A stretch of DNA of 64,000 nucleotides from Gnetum montanum (lineage: Eukaryota > Streptophyta > Gnetopsida > Gnetales > Gnetaceae), in contig MNCI01026431.1 of NCBI GenBank assembly GCA_015680685.1, forward strand, positions 771,377-835,376, written 5' to 3'. The notes below the pieces were generated by a model. The model did not search any database. It was not told where the DNA came from and saw nothing but the letters and a program-made list of their open reading frames with translations. The position numbers and the translations under genes are program-made. Positions 34,801 to 44,902 of the stretch are shown here, one piece after another (the stretch's first letter is position 1; each line of letters opens with the position of its first letter).

Positions 34801-36182
34801 CCTTACTTGAAATGAAAAATTTTAGCAATTAAGTTACAGAAGGATCATCCCCAAGAGCTTGAATGCTTATCTTGTCAAAGTGGGGCCCTAGGAAGGGCTT
34901 AAAATGTTAGGATTAAAATAACTTATTCTTAAGATGTTCACCATAATTTGCCCGTGATATTTACTACCTTGCCGTACAATTTTCACTCACATTACTTGAC
35001 CAGAAAGAAATGTTCATGCAACACACATTTTCAACCACCAAATGATTGTTCAACCATTGTCTTCTTCTAAAGTGCTTTTAAGGTCTTCCCTTAGCCACCC
35101 GTTGAGCACCGACCACCCATACACTCAATGAGTTTATGACAAAGAAGGGTGAGCCAAGAAAAACCCAGTGCTCAGATGGACAGTACCAACTCTCTAAGTA
35201 CATTTGATGGGAAGGAAAATGTAGTACCAAGAGAGGTGGCAAAAAAATATAAAGAAAAAAACATTAATCAAAAGGTACCAAATCGTGATCCACGTGGGCG
35301 GAGTAAAGGCAACAAGACATTTATCGACAGTGATTATGTACGCGACCACCATACCATTAACCGAATCTTGCCCTACCCTGCCCTGGATCTTCGTCTTTTT
35401 TGGATTCCAACACCCTGCACGTATATATATATATCTATATATATCCTTAACAGTGTCGGATTGAATCATTTTTTTGAAAAATCCTTTCATTCATTCATTC
35501 ATTCATTCATGGAGTCGTCCCGTACTGGAGCCGAATCCAGGGCGAATGGACGCTGAATAATTGGCGCATTACTGGAGGTGGAGGATTATTCCGTGGAATT
35601 ACAGTCGCTTCCATTCCACTCGGCCTCTGGTCTTGAAAATTTGCAGCAATAGCGGGTCCACGCCAGAGTTTTTATTCGAATCTCGTCGTCATCATTTTCC
35701 TTCTTCTTCTTCTTCTTCTTGTTTCAACGGCACAAGGCATCCGGATTGCTTGCTTTTGCAACCACTACGGCTCCGACTTTATTCCCGTGTATATTCTGTG
35801 CCTTTGCTTTTTAACGCTCCTTTTCACGTTTTGTTTTGGATCGATCAATGCAAAACCGACCGCGATAAAACCCTACCTACGCGGGGGAGTAGAAATCTCT
35901 GGGAGAAAAGTTGCGAATTCGGTGGAGCGTTTGGTTTTTTGTTGTTGTTTTTATCTCGATTTTCGCCGCGGCGCTGTTTGTCTGCGCGTCTGCTTTCTTG
36001 GAAGTGTCGACCTGTTTGCGCGGCAATTTGAGGAGGATGATCCAGAGAAGATGAATGAGCGCTGCGTTTTTAAGTATTGTAAATCCGTGGCTTTCTCTTT
36101 GCTGGTAAGCTCGGTTCATGCGATTTTTGCTTTGCTTGTGCTGTTTCCGGCCTCGGTTTTACGAAAGCAAGGGTTTCGAGAG
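34801..36182 (+). promoter_or_regulatory. Upstream region and probable 5' UTR of the ITPK gene
   Basis: No gene is evident at 34801-35400. An AT dinucleotide run (35420-35443) could serve as a TATA region. A (CATT)n run (about 35488-35510) and a (CTT)n run (about 35702-35722) fit a plant 5' UTR. Upstream ATGs exist: an in-frame one at 35787, another in-frame one at 36051 with A at -3, and out-of-frame ones such as 35848. Either the leader is long with uORFs, or translation starts upstream of 36183. Confidence 0.5.
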
Positions 36183-37367
36183 ATGTCGAGGAATGAGAGG
36201 AGGTACGGCGTAGGGTATGCTCTGGCGTCCAAGAAGAAACAGAGCTTTGTGCAGGATAAGCTCGTGGAGCTTTGCTTGCAGCGGGGCATTGATTTGATCT
36301 GTATTGATATTAGCAAGCCCTTGGTTGAGCAGGGCCCCTTTGATTGCATTCTGCATAAGCTTTATGATGAGCGCTGGAAAAGAGAGCTCCGAGAGTATGA
36401 ATCTAGGCATCCCGGAGTTTGCATCATTGACCGCCCTGAGGCCATTGAGAGGCTCCATGACAGAAGCTCCATGCTGCAGGTTGTTTCTGCTGTGAGGGAT
36501 TTTTCTGAGCAGGTGGAGGATGATGATGATACTAGTTTCGGAGTTCCGGAGCAGATTGTGGTGGTTAATGAGGAAGATTTAAAGAACTTGGAGGCCTTGA
36601 AATTCCCTGTGATTGCCAAGCCCCTTGTAGCCACTGGCACCACCAAGTCCCATAAGATGTCCCTGGTCTACAATTCCGAGGGTCTGGGAAAGCTCACACC
36701 GCCATTGGTGTTGCAGGAGTTTGTGAATCATGGAGGAGTCATCTTTAAGGTCTACGTTGTTGGGGATTATGTGCAGTGTGTGAAGAGGAGGTCTTTACCG
36801 GATGTGAAGGAGGATATGCTTAAAGCATCTGTGGGTTCTCTCACTTTCTGTCAAATCTCCAATCTTGGGAAGTATCTGCCCAGCGAGGAGCATTCAGGAG
36901 GGATTATGGATTCCCAGGATGCAGAGCTGCCCCCTTCGGCTCTGGTTTCCAAGATCGCCATGGGCTTGCGGCAGGAGCTAAAATTGCATCTGTTTAATTT
37001 TGATGTTATCAGGGATACCAAGGCTGGGAATCGGTACTTGGTCATCGATATCAATTACTTTCCAGGCTATGCAAAGATGCCTGCATACGAGTTTGTCTTG
37101 ACCGATTTCTTCTGGAAGATATTTCATGATGGTGATTCCTTTAATAAGGGCATTTCGCTGAATGACACAACTTTGGAAGATGTTGTTGAAAAAGATCATG
37201 CAGAACATAGTAAAGAAGGACTCGGCAGCAATATGCATTCGTTGAAGGATAACTTTACTGGTACCAAGGATAAATCCGTTGCAGGAAATTTAACTGGTGA
37301 GGAAGAGACTAAGGATGGGTTTATTCCACATGCCTTGACGGAAGAGGATAAGGCCTATTTACAATAG
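36183..37367 (+). CDS. ITPK: Inositol-tetrakisphosphate 1-kinase (ITPK), ATP-grasp family
   Basis: This intronless, apparently intact gene of 394 codons encodes a cytosolic/nuclear-type inositol phosphate kinase of the phytate pathway, which phosphorylates Ins(3,4,5,6)P4 and related isomers. The N-terminal VGYALASKKKQSF (10-22) and LVEQGPFDCILHKL (47-60) are hallmark plant ITPK blocks. The ATP-grasp core shows VIAKP with Lys146, TTKSHK (153-158), LQEFVNHGG (to 185) and FKVYVVGD (188-195). Metal ligands are FNFD (Asp274) and VIDINYFPGY (Asp289, Asn291), matching Asp281, Asp295 and Asn297 of human ITPK1. A 75-residue acidic/polar C-terminal tail is longer than usual. I chose Met36183 because family homology begins there. 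The frame stays open upstream to 35787, and an in-frame ATG at 36051 would add 44 residues with a hydrophobic stretch. Confidence 0.93.
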   Translation: MSRNERRYGVGYALASKKKQSFVQDKLVELCLQRGIDLICIDISKPLVEQGPFDCILHKLYDERWKRELREYESRHPGVCIIDRPEAIERLHDRSSMLQVVSAVRDFSEQVEDDDDTSFGVPEQIVVVNEEDLKNLEALKFPVIAKPLVATGTTKSHKMSLVYNSEGLGKLTPPLVLQEFVNHGGVIFKVYVVGDYVQCVKRRSLPDVKEDMLKASVGSLTFCQISNLGKYLPSEEHSGGIMDSQDAELPPSALVSKIAMGLRQELKLHLFNFDVIRDTKAGNRYLVIDINYFPGYAKMPAYEFVLTDFFWKIFHDGDSFNKGISLNDTTLEDVVEKDHAEHSKEGLGSNMHSLKDNFTGTKDKSVAGNLTGEEETKDGFIPHALTEEDKAYLQ

Positions 37368-37837
37368 GCTGATGGCAGGCAGAGCTGGTTCTTGGCTGAT
37401 TAAATGCTACTGTTATCAAAGTTCAATGTCAGGGCCTCCTATTGTAGCCACCATGGAACAGAAAGTGTCCTGTGGCAATAACAGAAGAAGGGAAGCAAAT
37501 CGATATCCCTTTTGGCTTTTGTATATTGCTCATTTTTTTATTCTGACCAAGTTGACCCAGATAAATGGGACCTGACTAAGAGCTAAGGAACCGGTGCCAT
37601 TAGTTTAGCCTGAGAGCTCGTGATTATAGTGCCTGTAATAGACCCTTTATAGAGGCAAGCAAAATTATTTGCCCTGGAATGTCTGTACCCCTGAATCAAT
37701 GAATTCCTGGAATTGTTAATCATATACCTTAACTTATACAATGTTTCCATTTGGAATTTAACGTGGTTTGAAATTTGAAAAATTTAGAAAGAGCTAGCTT
37801 TGAATCGTTTTCTGGCGCATGCCATTAATAAACTTTC
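37368..37837 (+). other. 3' flank of ITPK
   Basis: Unique sequence, probably the 3' UTR. No canonical AATAAA is present before the one at about 37825 (ATTAATAAAC). Nothing else is recognisable. Confidence 0.4.
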
Positions 37838-39190
37838 CCATGGCAGCTTTGAAGATCTTTGTGCAATGGTAGAGTTCAAGGCAATTCTTGTTCTTAGTGA
37901 AGCTTTTAGAATGTTTTCTGTACTATTCAAACGCAAAATGTTGTCTCTCGTTTTTGGAAACTGAAAACTGGAAATTGTTAAGGATTACCATGAAATGGCT
38001 GGGTTTTAAATGTCTTCCATTCTAAATGAAGGTAAGAAACATAATAGGCAATTTAAGATGTTAGATTGACATGGCATTATATTGATAGCATGGTTGCTTA
38101 ATGGGCCTATTTTTTGAATAACTGTTAAGGTCATGATCGTGAACTGCTGTATGATATGTCCCTGACAGCACCTTTTGGTGTGTGAAAAAAAAAATTGTTA
38201 TAAATATTTGCTGATTATCTTTTTATGTGTATTTTGGATTTTGAAAAAGTATATGGTTCACTCTTCAAACCTGCTCCTGCTACGACATTTTTCTCGGTAA
38301 TGTGGGTCGTATAAAATACTTTTTTCTACAATGTTTGTTAATGTGTGTTTCTTTACCTTTCACGATTTGCTGGTACAGATGCAAAAACATGGTTTTGTTG
38401 TCTACCTTTCAGTATATGTTCTAGAGTTTGTTGGAGCTTACTATTCGGAAGCTGGGTTTTCCTCCGCACGTAATCCTAAACAGTCACTTTCAAGTCCCAG
38501 TGATACCTGAATCTTATTTGTTATTTTATGTCTGCATAGTTATCCAAAGGTTGCAATATTCTCCCCTAAAAATTTTCCTCCGCACGTAATCTTAATAATT
38601 TCTTTCTAAGTCCCGGAGACAGTTGAATCTTTTTTGTTATTTTATGTTTGCATAGTCATCCGAGGTTCAGAAAATTTCCCCCTAGAAGTTTTCCGCATCC
38701 AAGATGTGGGTCCTATGCTTTCTTCTGGACTTCAATTATGCATGGAGATTATGCTTATTACATTTGGATGGATTGTAGGCATATGGCCTGATAGCATCTA
38801 TAGTTTATGATGAATGTATTTGTGAAATATTATATCACAACGGGACAAGAAGACTACTACTTTGTCAAACGTGGGAGAGAATCTACTTGATCGAAATTGC
38901 AACAAATCAGACGTGTCAATCCAGTAGGACGGTGGGATATGTATAGCAGGATAAAAGAAGCCAATCCGTGTCAAATCCGGGTCCTGTGGAATAACTGGTT
39001 CTCACTTTTCAGCATGATTGGGCATAAAAGGTAACCATGCTGAATGCTTCTGGAGTTTTGACCTGAGCATGTTTTCCTACCTCCACATTCTACAAATTCG
39101 AATTCCATGGCTTGCATCCGTATTTCACTCCATGTAGGTAGCATCGCTCGTGCGTCGCTGTGGGACTGTGGGATCATATTCCTAGCAATG
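37838..39190. repeat. Dispersed segment, copy 1 (downstream of ITPK)
   Basis: This segment aligns collinearly with 57207-59780. Matching blocks include CATGGCAGCTTTGAAGATC, GCTTTTAGAA, GATTACNNTGAAATG, GTTGGAGCTTACTATTC, the TTGTTATTTTATGTCTGCAT block, and near the end the ACAAATTCGAATTCC...CTTGCATCC block. It has no coding potential and no visible terminal repeats. It carries at most one partial copy of the ~390-bp unit that is amplified in copy 2. Confidence 0.8.
38461..38692 (+). repeat. 116-bp tandem duplication
   Basis: Two units (38461-38576 and 38577-38692) each start CCTCCGCACGTAATC and contain TTTGTTATTTTATG and a TTTTCC end. They differ at many positions. The related copy at about 57770-57870 has a single unit, so the duplication followed the split of the two segments. 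Confidence 0.8.
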
Positions 39191-39955
39191 TCAAATTGTG
39201 ACCAGTGGAAGTGCCAGGACTTCGGTGATTTTAGAGAATGTGCCGCAAAATTCCTTTCTTAAGCGTTAATGCTTCTCCTTCGGGTCTGCGAGTGGCCCCT
39301 TGTCATTATCTTAATTTTGGTAACCATGTATGGTTCTGCAGAAGGTCCATTGTATGTGTCTTGCTTGCAGGTTATTTCTTTGTCATGACAGAATCTTGTG
39401 TGGATGTGAATTATGCTTCGAAAGCAGAAAGAAATCGAACAGTCCTTTTTGGATGCCGTCATGAGCCCACATGCTACCGGGCAGTTCCAAAACCAATGGT
39501 ACTATTTTGCATTTTGTACAGCACAGCTGATCAAATCTGTAACGCGCAATGTGAGAATATGCGATGGCGATAGTTGGGAAAGCTTTTTCTGGACACAGTA
39601 GGGTGTGTTTGATCTACCTGTAGAGAAGCAATGCGTCACGATCTTGTGGCATTCATATGTTAAATTGGTACAATCTGAACTCAACTGTTAACATAGCAAG
39701 CTGTAAAGTTACAGTTCGATTATGTTTTTCAGCGGTTTTAATGTTTAAAAATAGCGCCGGTGACTTTACTTATTTCTTTATTTTTTAAGAGGTTTGGATT
39801 ACGTATGTTCTGTGAGCGTAACGGGACAAGTGCTCTAACCATGGCTCTCTTGGAGCTGCGTAATCTTGATTGTCAAATATATAAGTGCATTCTCAACGAA
39901 TTTTGCAATCATGAAATAAAATTCCTGTCAAACTAAATTTCTTGTGATTATCGTT
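39191..39955. other. Unassigned sequence
   Basis: I see no gene, repeat match or mobile element here. Short open frames lack family resemblance and have no splice context. Confidence 0.5.
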
Positions 39956-39959
39956 TTTT

Positions 39960-40400
39960 TAATGTGACTCTTCACAAAGAGTTACGCCCTTTATTATTAT
40001 TTTAATCCTACAATTAAAAACGAATGCAAACCATCAAATATCATTGATCATCATTACTGTAACCCAAAACATTTTTTTAACAGCAAGATGTAGCTTAGTG
40101 GTAAGATTCTTGATTTGATTGCTCTAAGCTATGGATTTGATTCTCATGGGCAATGCTAAGTTATAAAGTTCTCCTTAGTGTTTAGGTAGCATTGAGTTAT
40201 GAATTTCTATAAAAGTTGGGGTGTACCTATGTTTCAATTATTTTGGGTTCCAACATCCCTTATAAAGTTCTCCTTAGTGTTATTTTTATTTCTTTACGTA
40301 GGGTTCAAGGTGCATAATAGATCACATGACCCCAATAAGATGAATGGTATTTTGATAGACAATGTAATAATATACAAATTTAATTATGAACTTTAAGCAT
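39960..40400. repeat. Composite dispersed repeat, related to 62125-62590
   Basis: The block at 39960-40075 (AATGTGACTCTTCACAAAGAG...CATCAAATATCATTGATCATC) matches 62125-62240. The block at about 40305-40370 (GGTTCAAGGTGCATAAT...) matches about 62518-62585. Between them lies a tRNA-like SINE unit here and an RTE tail there, so the same older repeat received different insertions. Confidence 0.65.
40082..40258 (+). mobile_element. tRNA-derived SINE-like unit
   Basis: A-box-like TGTAGCTTAGTGGTAAGA and B-box-like GGATTTGATTCTC are spaced about 30 bp apart. The 3' part reads ...GTACCTATGTTTCAATTATTTTGGGTTCCAACATCCC, and similar 3' ends occur in the unit at 50811. It is probably an old tRNA-derived SINE. 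Confidence 0.6.
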
Positions 40401-40599
40401 CATTTTAAGAAAAAGGATGAAAACTTTTCAGCTTCTATTGCTATTTGTTCATTATTTTAAATTGATGCTAAACAAATTAGGGTCAACAACATGATTTCTT
40501 TTTCACCATTCCCTCTTTGAATAACTAGATCTTTTGCTATTTGCAATTTCTTTAGATCATTTTCATTCATTTTTTCTAATATCTTTATTAGACTTCCTT

Positions 40600-41035
40600 T
40601 TGATTACTTTTGTGGAATGGTGATGTAGCAACCTTTTCTAATGGATTCATTATTTGATTTTCTTGGCACATGCCCAAAATCGAAGACATGATTCTTGTAG
40701 CTTATCTAAAATAGAAGCCAGTTTAGGCCTTTTTCTAATATTTATATTATGCAATTTATCTTTTCTTGTAACATTTAATATCAATATAAGTATTTGCATT
40801 TTTGCTACATTGATTTGTTGTTCATGCCTGTTGTATACAACCTAATATTTAGTACCATATAAAATAGTTGGCATGATGAGTGTTCTATAGAAGTTTCTTT
40901 TTTTATTAGGATCCTTTTATTGCATAAAATTTCACTAGCCAATCTTCATTTTGACCATCTTGCCTTGATCCTGATTATTATATTTTATCAATTTCAACAT
41001 CTAATTGGAACATTTGTACTAGGTAGTAGACCTAT
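40600..41035 (-). mobile_element. RTE LINE 3' fragment
   Basis: The minus strand has an LRF-ACAKK block (the LRWFGH-type region, near 40660), and at about 40780-41030 the KWR...LCDKRI region shared with 49860-49920 and 34075-34335. Stops are frequent. No 5' part is present. Confidence 0.65.
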
Positions 41036-41090
41036 TTGCACTAATGGATTTTTTGGTCTTGAATTGTTATTTATATTTCATCATTGTTAA

Positions 41091-41240
41091 ACAATGAGGT
41101 GTTATCCTAGTGGTAAGATTCTTGATTTGATAGCTCCAAGTCAGGAAATGTTGAGCTATAAAGTTTTAATTGCACTATATATCTTGAGGTTTACCTATAT
41201 TATAATTATTATTATAGTTTTTCCACATTCAAAATTTCAC
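41091..41240 (+). mobile_element. tRNA-derived SINE-like unit
   Basis: ACAATGAGGTGTTATCCTAG followed by TGGTAAGATTCTTGATTTGATAGCTCCAAG matches the 5' half of the other units. The B box is poorly kept. The 3' part CTATATATCTTGAGGTTTACC matches the unit at 50811. Confidence 0.55.
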
Positions 41241-41313
41241 TATCTTTTGCCAAAATTTTTTTATTTGTCTCCTTGATGCATTTGACATTTCACATAATTA
41301 ATGTCTTTACATT

Positions 41314-41390
41314 ACGTGTAGCATAATTGGTTAGGTTACATACTTTGCAACTCAAAGTACTAGGTTCAAAGCATAATACTATCATACAAA
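41314..41390 (+). mobile_element. tRNA-like unit
   Basis: TAGCATAATTGGTTAGGTTAC and CTAGGTTCAAAGCAT look like A and B boxes 30 bp apart. It differs from the other units and lies at the approximate start of the RTE element. Folding as a tRNA is not obvious. Confidence 0.35.
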
Positions 41391-41694
41391 CTCCACCAAT
41401 GTTAGTCCTAAGCCCAGATATGAAATGAGGAGGGTTAGCGTCAAGTTGGTAGTTGGTTGTAAAACTTTGCTAAATCTCATGAATAAGTTCTTTTTCAGAT
41501 TTTGCAAATGCTAGGGCATTTCCTAGAAAGGTTGCACAATTGTCATAAGGGCTTGGTTCCTGTGGAAAATGGGCAAGGGCTTGCTAGGGCATCCTTCAAG
41601 AATGATTTGCAACCTTGTTACCTAAATGTTATGAAAAGTAGACAAGGGTTCCCACATTAGGAACCTGTGTGAGTAAAGAAGCAAGTTCAATGAT

Positions 41695-41933
41695 AGAAAT
41701 TTCAGATGGCAACTTGGAACATTGGCATTTTCAATAAAAAGACCTATGAAATTATCAATGCCATGAAAAGATGAAGAGTCTGCATTGTGTGTCTCCAAGA
41801 AACAAGATGGAAAGGGGAGAAAGCTAAAGATTTAGATCAGGGCTACAAACTCTTCTATTCTGGAAAAGAAAATTACTGAAATGGAGTAGGTTTCATCATT
41901 AATCAATTTATCAAAGGTAAAGTGGTACAAGTA
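41695..41933 (+). pseudogene. RTE endonuclease, N-terminal part
   Basis: Translation gives FQMATWNIGIFNKKTYEII, CLQETRWKGEKAKDL and GYKLFYSGKENY, with NGVGF nearby. These are the APE-type endonuclease blocks that nick target DNA; the QETRW Glu is a catalytic position. A few stops are present. The chromovirus interrupts it after KGKVVQV. Confidence 0.85.
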
Positions 41934-42671
41934 TGTCACACCGTCTTGAAAGCTGCCCCGAACTCGCGTGCAGGCCGATGCGAGGGATGTGCCAAACTGA
42001 CCTGCACTCGGAGGTGTGGCGTCGCTTCTGTTGGCTGCAGAAGAACAAATATGAGTAGGATTACTCAAGTGCGTCGGAGCACACAAATGGAAGATGAAGC
42101 TTCCACGAGTATCCAGTCTGCTGGGAAACTGATACTCAACTCTAGGTTGGCATCCAGAGACACTGACAGTCGCTTTCAGTAAGTGGTGACTTGGAACGCA
42201 TGCAGGAGACATGCGATTTCGGATGTGGGAGTTACCACGAGCGATGCAGAAGGAAAGCACATTGCAAGGCGTCTAGGTTCGATGCATGCAACACTCGAGT
42301 TCAGGAACATGCACTCTCAGTGGAGGTGCAGTGCCTGTTTTGTAACTATGACATGGTCAATTGGAATTGGCAAGGCCGGGGGTGTCCACGCCTATAAAAC
42401 CCGAAGCGTTCTCGCATTTGAGACACAGCTTCTGGGATTGTTGTATATCCTTTCGCGAGTAGTAAAGGTTGGAGCTTTTGCCCGTATCTGAGTGCCTCTA
42501 TTTTCGTGTGTCTTTGGGTGCGTTGCGAGTTGTCTCTGTTGCGCTTCGTTTCGTTTCGATTGGGTTCTCGTTGCGATTCGAGCGTTTTGAGGGGCTGGCT
42601 AAGAGCGGTTCTTAGCGCCATCACTCGGTAGGAATCGTGAAAAATTCTTCTGCGATTTCTGCCCCGTGACA
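41934..42671 (+). repeat. 5' LTR of the chromovirus
   Basis: It starts TGTCACACCG and ends CCCCGTGACA, so TGTCAC...GTGACA forms a terminal inverted repeat. A TATA-like CCTATAAAACCC lies at about 42390. Confidence 0.95.
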
Positions 42672-42674
42672 AGT

Positions 42675-42686
42675 TGGTATCAGAGC
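42675..42686 (+). other. Primer binding site, initiator tRNA-Met
   Basis: TGGTATCAGAGC begins 3 bp after the LTR and is the standard initiator-Met site of plant LTR retrotransposons. Confidence 0.95.
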
Positions 42687-42697
42687 TGAAGAACGAA

Positions 42698-44197
42698 ATG
42701 GAGGGTTTGGCAGAACGGGTATCTGTTCTGGAAGCGTTGTTGGGAGGCCTTGCGCTTGATGCTCCGACGATGGCTGAGCAAGCTTCTTTGCACCAGCGGA
42801 GGATTGTCGATCTGCAAGAGAGCAGCGACGTGGTGCATTGCGAGCTCACTGCCCATGTGGAGCAAATCGAAGGCCTGAAGGAATGCCTGTCGTCCCTTGA
42901 GGATGACCTCGCGCTGCTGAAGAAGATCGTTGCTGGATCTTCTTGCGGGGGTGATTTCCATGACGTTTCCAAGCTGAAAGTCCCGGAACCGAAGTAATTC
43001 GGTGGAAGCCGTAATGCCAAGGAGTTGGAAAACTTCTTGTGGGATATGGAGCAATACTTTTGTGCTGCTCGCGTCCCTGAAGATCAAAGAGTGACGATCA
43101 CTAGCATGTACCTGGTTGGGGATGCTAAACTGTGGTGGCGGAATCGCATCGAGGATGACGAGAGCATCGGACGTCCTCGGATCACCACTTGGGAATCCTT
43201 GCGGAAGGAATTGAAGGATCAGTTCCTACCTCTCAATGCTGCCTGGTTAGTGAGAGAATCCTTGCGTAAGTTGCGACACACTGGAACGGTTCGCGACTAC
43301 GTGAAGGACTTCAGTTCTTTGATGCTTGACATCAAGAACATGTCAGAGGAAGACAAGTTGTTTAACTTCTTGTCTGGATTGCAACCCTGGGCTCAGGCAG
43401 AGCTTAGAAGGCAGAGCGTGAAGGATCTGCCATCAGCCATAGCTGCGGCAGACGGCTTGGTTGATTATAAGCTGGGCAAACCGGAATCCCATTCAGATCG
43501 GAAAAAGCCCAAGGACGAGGGTAAGAAGAGCGGAAAGTATCACCGAGGTAACCAGGAGAAGAAGAAGGAGGGGGAGTCCTCCAAATCCAAGGGAGAAGCA
43601 ACCTCCCAAGGAAAGAAATTCTCTTCTGGTTGCTTCATTTGCGATGGGCCACATCGGGCTCGAGAATGTCCCACGCGAGAGCGACTTGCATCCCTATGGC
43701 TCACGGATGAACCGGAGGATGAAGGCAGCTCGAATCCCCGATGCAACCCATTGCAGTTACTGAACGCTCTGGCTTGCCAGAAATCCTGCGCGCCGAATGA
43801 GCTACTGTTCGTTGAGGTGTGTCTCGATGGACAGAAGGTGAGCGAAATGCTGGACACAGGAGCCACTAACAACTTTGCCTCTCAGAAATTGGTGGAAAAT
43901 CTTGGCCTGACCGTCGCCAAGAGCCAAAGTCGAGTGAAATCGGTGAACTCGAGTGCACAACCTGTGCATGGGCTGATCTCATCTAGCCTCAAAGTGGGTC
44001 TTTGGGAAGGGAAGCGCAACTTCATGGTTATTCCCCTAGATGATTTTGAGCTCATTCTTGGCATGGAGTTCTTTGTGAAGGCGAAAGCCATGGTGGTGCC
44101 ACACTTGGGTGGAATGCTGATCGCTAAGGAACAACATCCCAACTTTGTCTCTATCACGCATCGAGAGCGGAAGCCGAAATTGCAGTCAGCTGCTTAG
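42698..44197 (+). pseudogene. Chromovirus gag and protease
   Basis: The frame opens at ATG 42698 with an N-terminal heptad-like stretch, then capsid blocks (ELENFLWDMEQYFCAA; FLPLNAAWLVRESLRKLRHTG). A Lys-rich region leads to a C-x2-C-x3-H-x4-C knuckle (CFICDGPHRARECP, about 43630-43675). The aspartic protease active site DTGATNNFAS is at about 43854-43880, with ILGMEFF as the downstream loop. A TAA at 42995-42997 lies between PEPK and FGGS, and a TAG at 44195-44197 separates this part from RT; both are in frame with what follows. Gag forms the particle and protease matures the polyprotein. Confidence 0.9.
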
Positions 44198-44902
44198 ATG
44201 AATGCGGGGGTGAAAAGAGGCGAAGAGACCTTTCTGGCCACATTGATAGAGATCAAGGATGATCAGATGGTCGAAGTCCCAGATTGTGTTGGCACACTGC
44301 TCTCAGAGTTCTCGAATGTCATGCCTGCTGAGTTACCGAAGGTGTTTCCTCCTCGGAGGAGGATCGATCACAAGATCGAGCTAGAAGCGAGTGCATGGCC
44401 GCCTGCGAGCGTGCCGTATCGCATGTCTCCCATGGAGCTTGCGGAGTTGCGGAGGCAACTCGATGAACTTTTGGAGGCTGGCTACCTCCAACCGTCGAAA
44501 GCGCTGTTTGGTGCACCGGTGCTGTTTCAGAGGAAACAAGACGGGACACTGCGGATGTGCGTTGATTACAGAGCACTCAACAAGATCACCATCAAGAACA
44601 AGTATCTAGTGCCAAATGTGGCAGATCTGTTTGATCAACTGGCCAAAGCAAGGTATTTTACCAAGTTAGATCTGCGGTCCAGTTACTGGCAGGTATGCAT
44701 CGCCGCTGGGAACGAAGCAAAAACGGCGTGCGTAACTCAATACAGTTCTTTCGAGTTTCTGGTGATGCCCTTTGGACTCACCAATGCCCCTGCCACGTTC
44801 TGCAACCTCATGAATGATGTCTTGTATGAGTTTCTAGATCAATTCATGGTGGTTTATCTTGACGACATTGTTGTCTACAGCGAGCTTGGAGGCTCATGCT
44901 GA
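44198..44902 (+). pseudogene. Chromovirus reverse transcriptase, main part
   Basis: In frame with gag. RT blocks are [65 protein letters not shown] and the catalytic [10 protein letters not shown] (about 44850-44880). Directly after that box a small deletion shifts the frame, so this reading ends at TGA 44900-44902 while the homologous frame continues from about 44883. Confidence 0.9.

Noticed and set aside
35149-35556. A 135-codon open frame upstream of ITPK (MSQEKPSAQMDS...)
   Set aside because: It ends in microsatellite-coded Ile/Tyr and His/Ser-Phe-Ile runs, has no family resemblance and lies in the probable promoter and leader of ITPK.
39238-39573. A 111-codon frame with several Cys residues
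   Set aside because: It has no family resemblance and no splice or promoter context, and it lies in sequence with no other coding signal.
40082-40155. Possible functional tRNA gene
   Set aside because: A- and B-box-like blocks are present, but the acceptor and anticodon stems do not pair and the sequence continues into a shared 3' SINE-like tail.
42346-43020. Minus-strand frame of 224 codons in the chromovirus
   Set aside because: It is the antisense shadow of the LTR and gag. The same shadow recurs in part at the 3' LTR.
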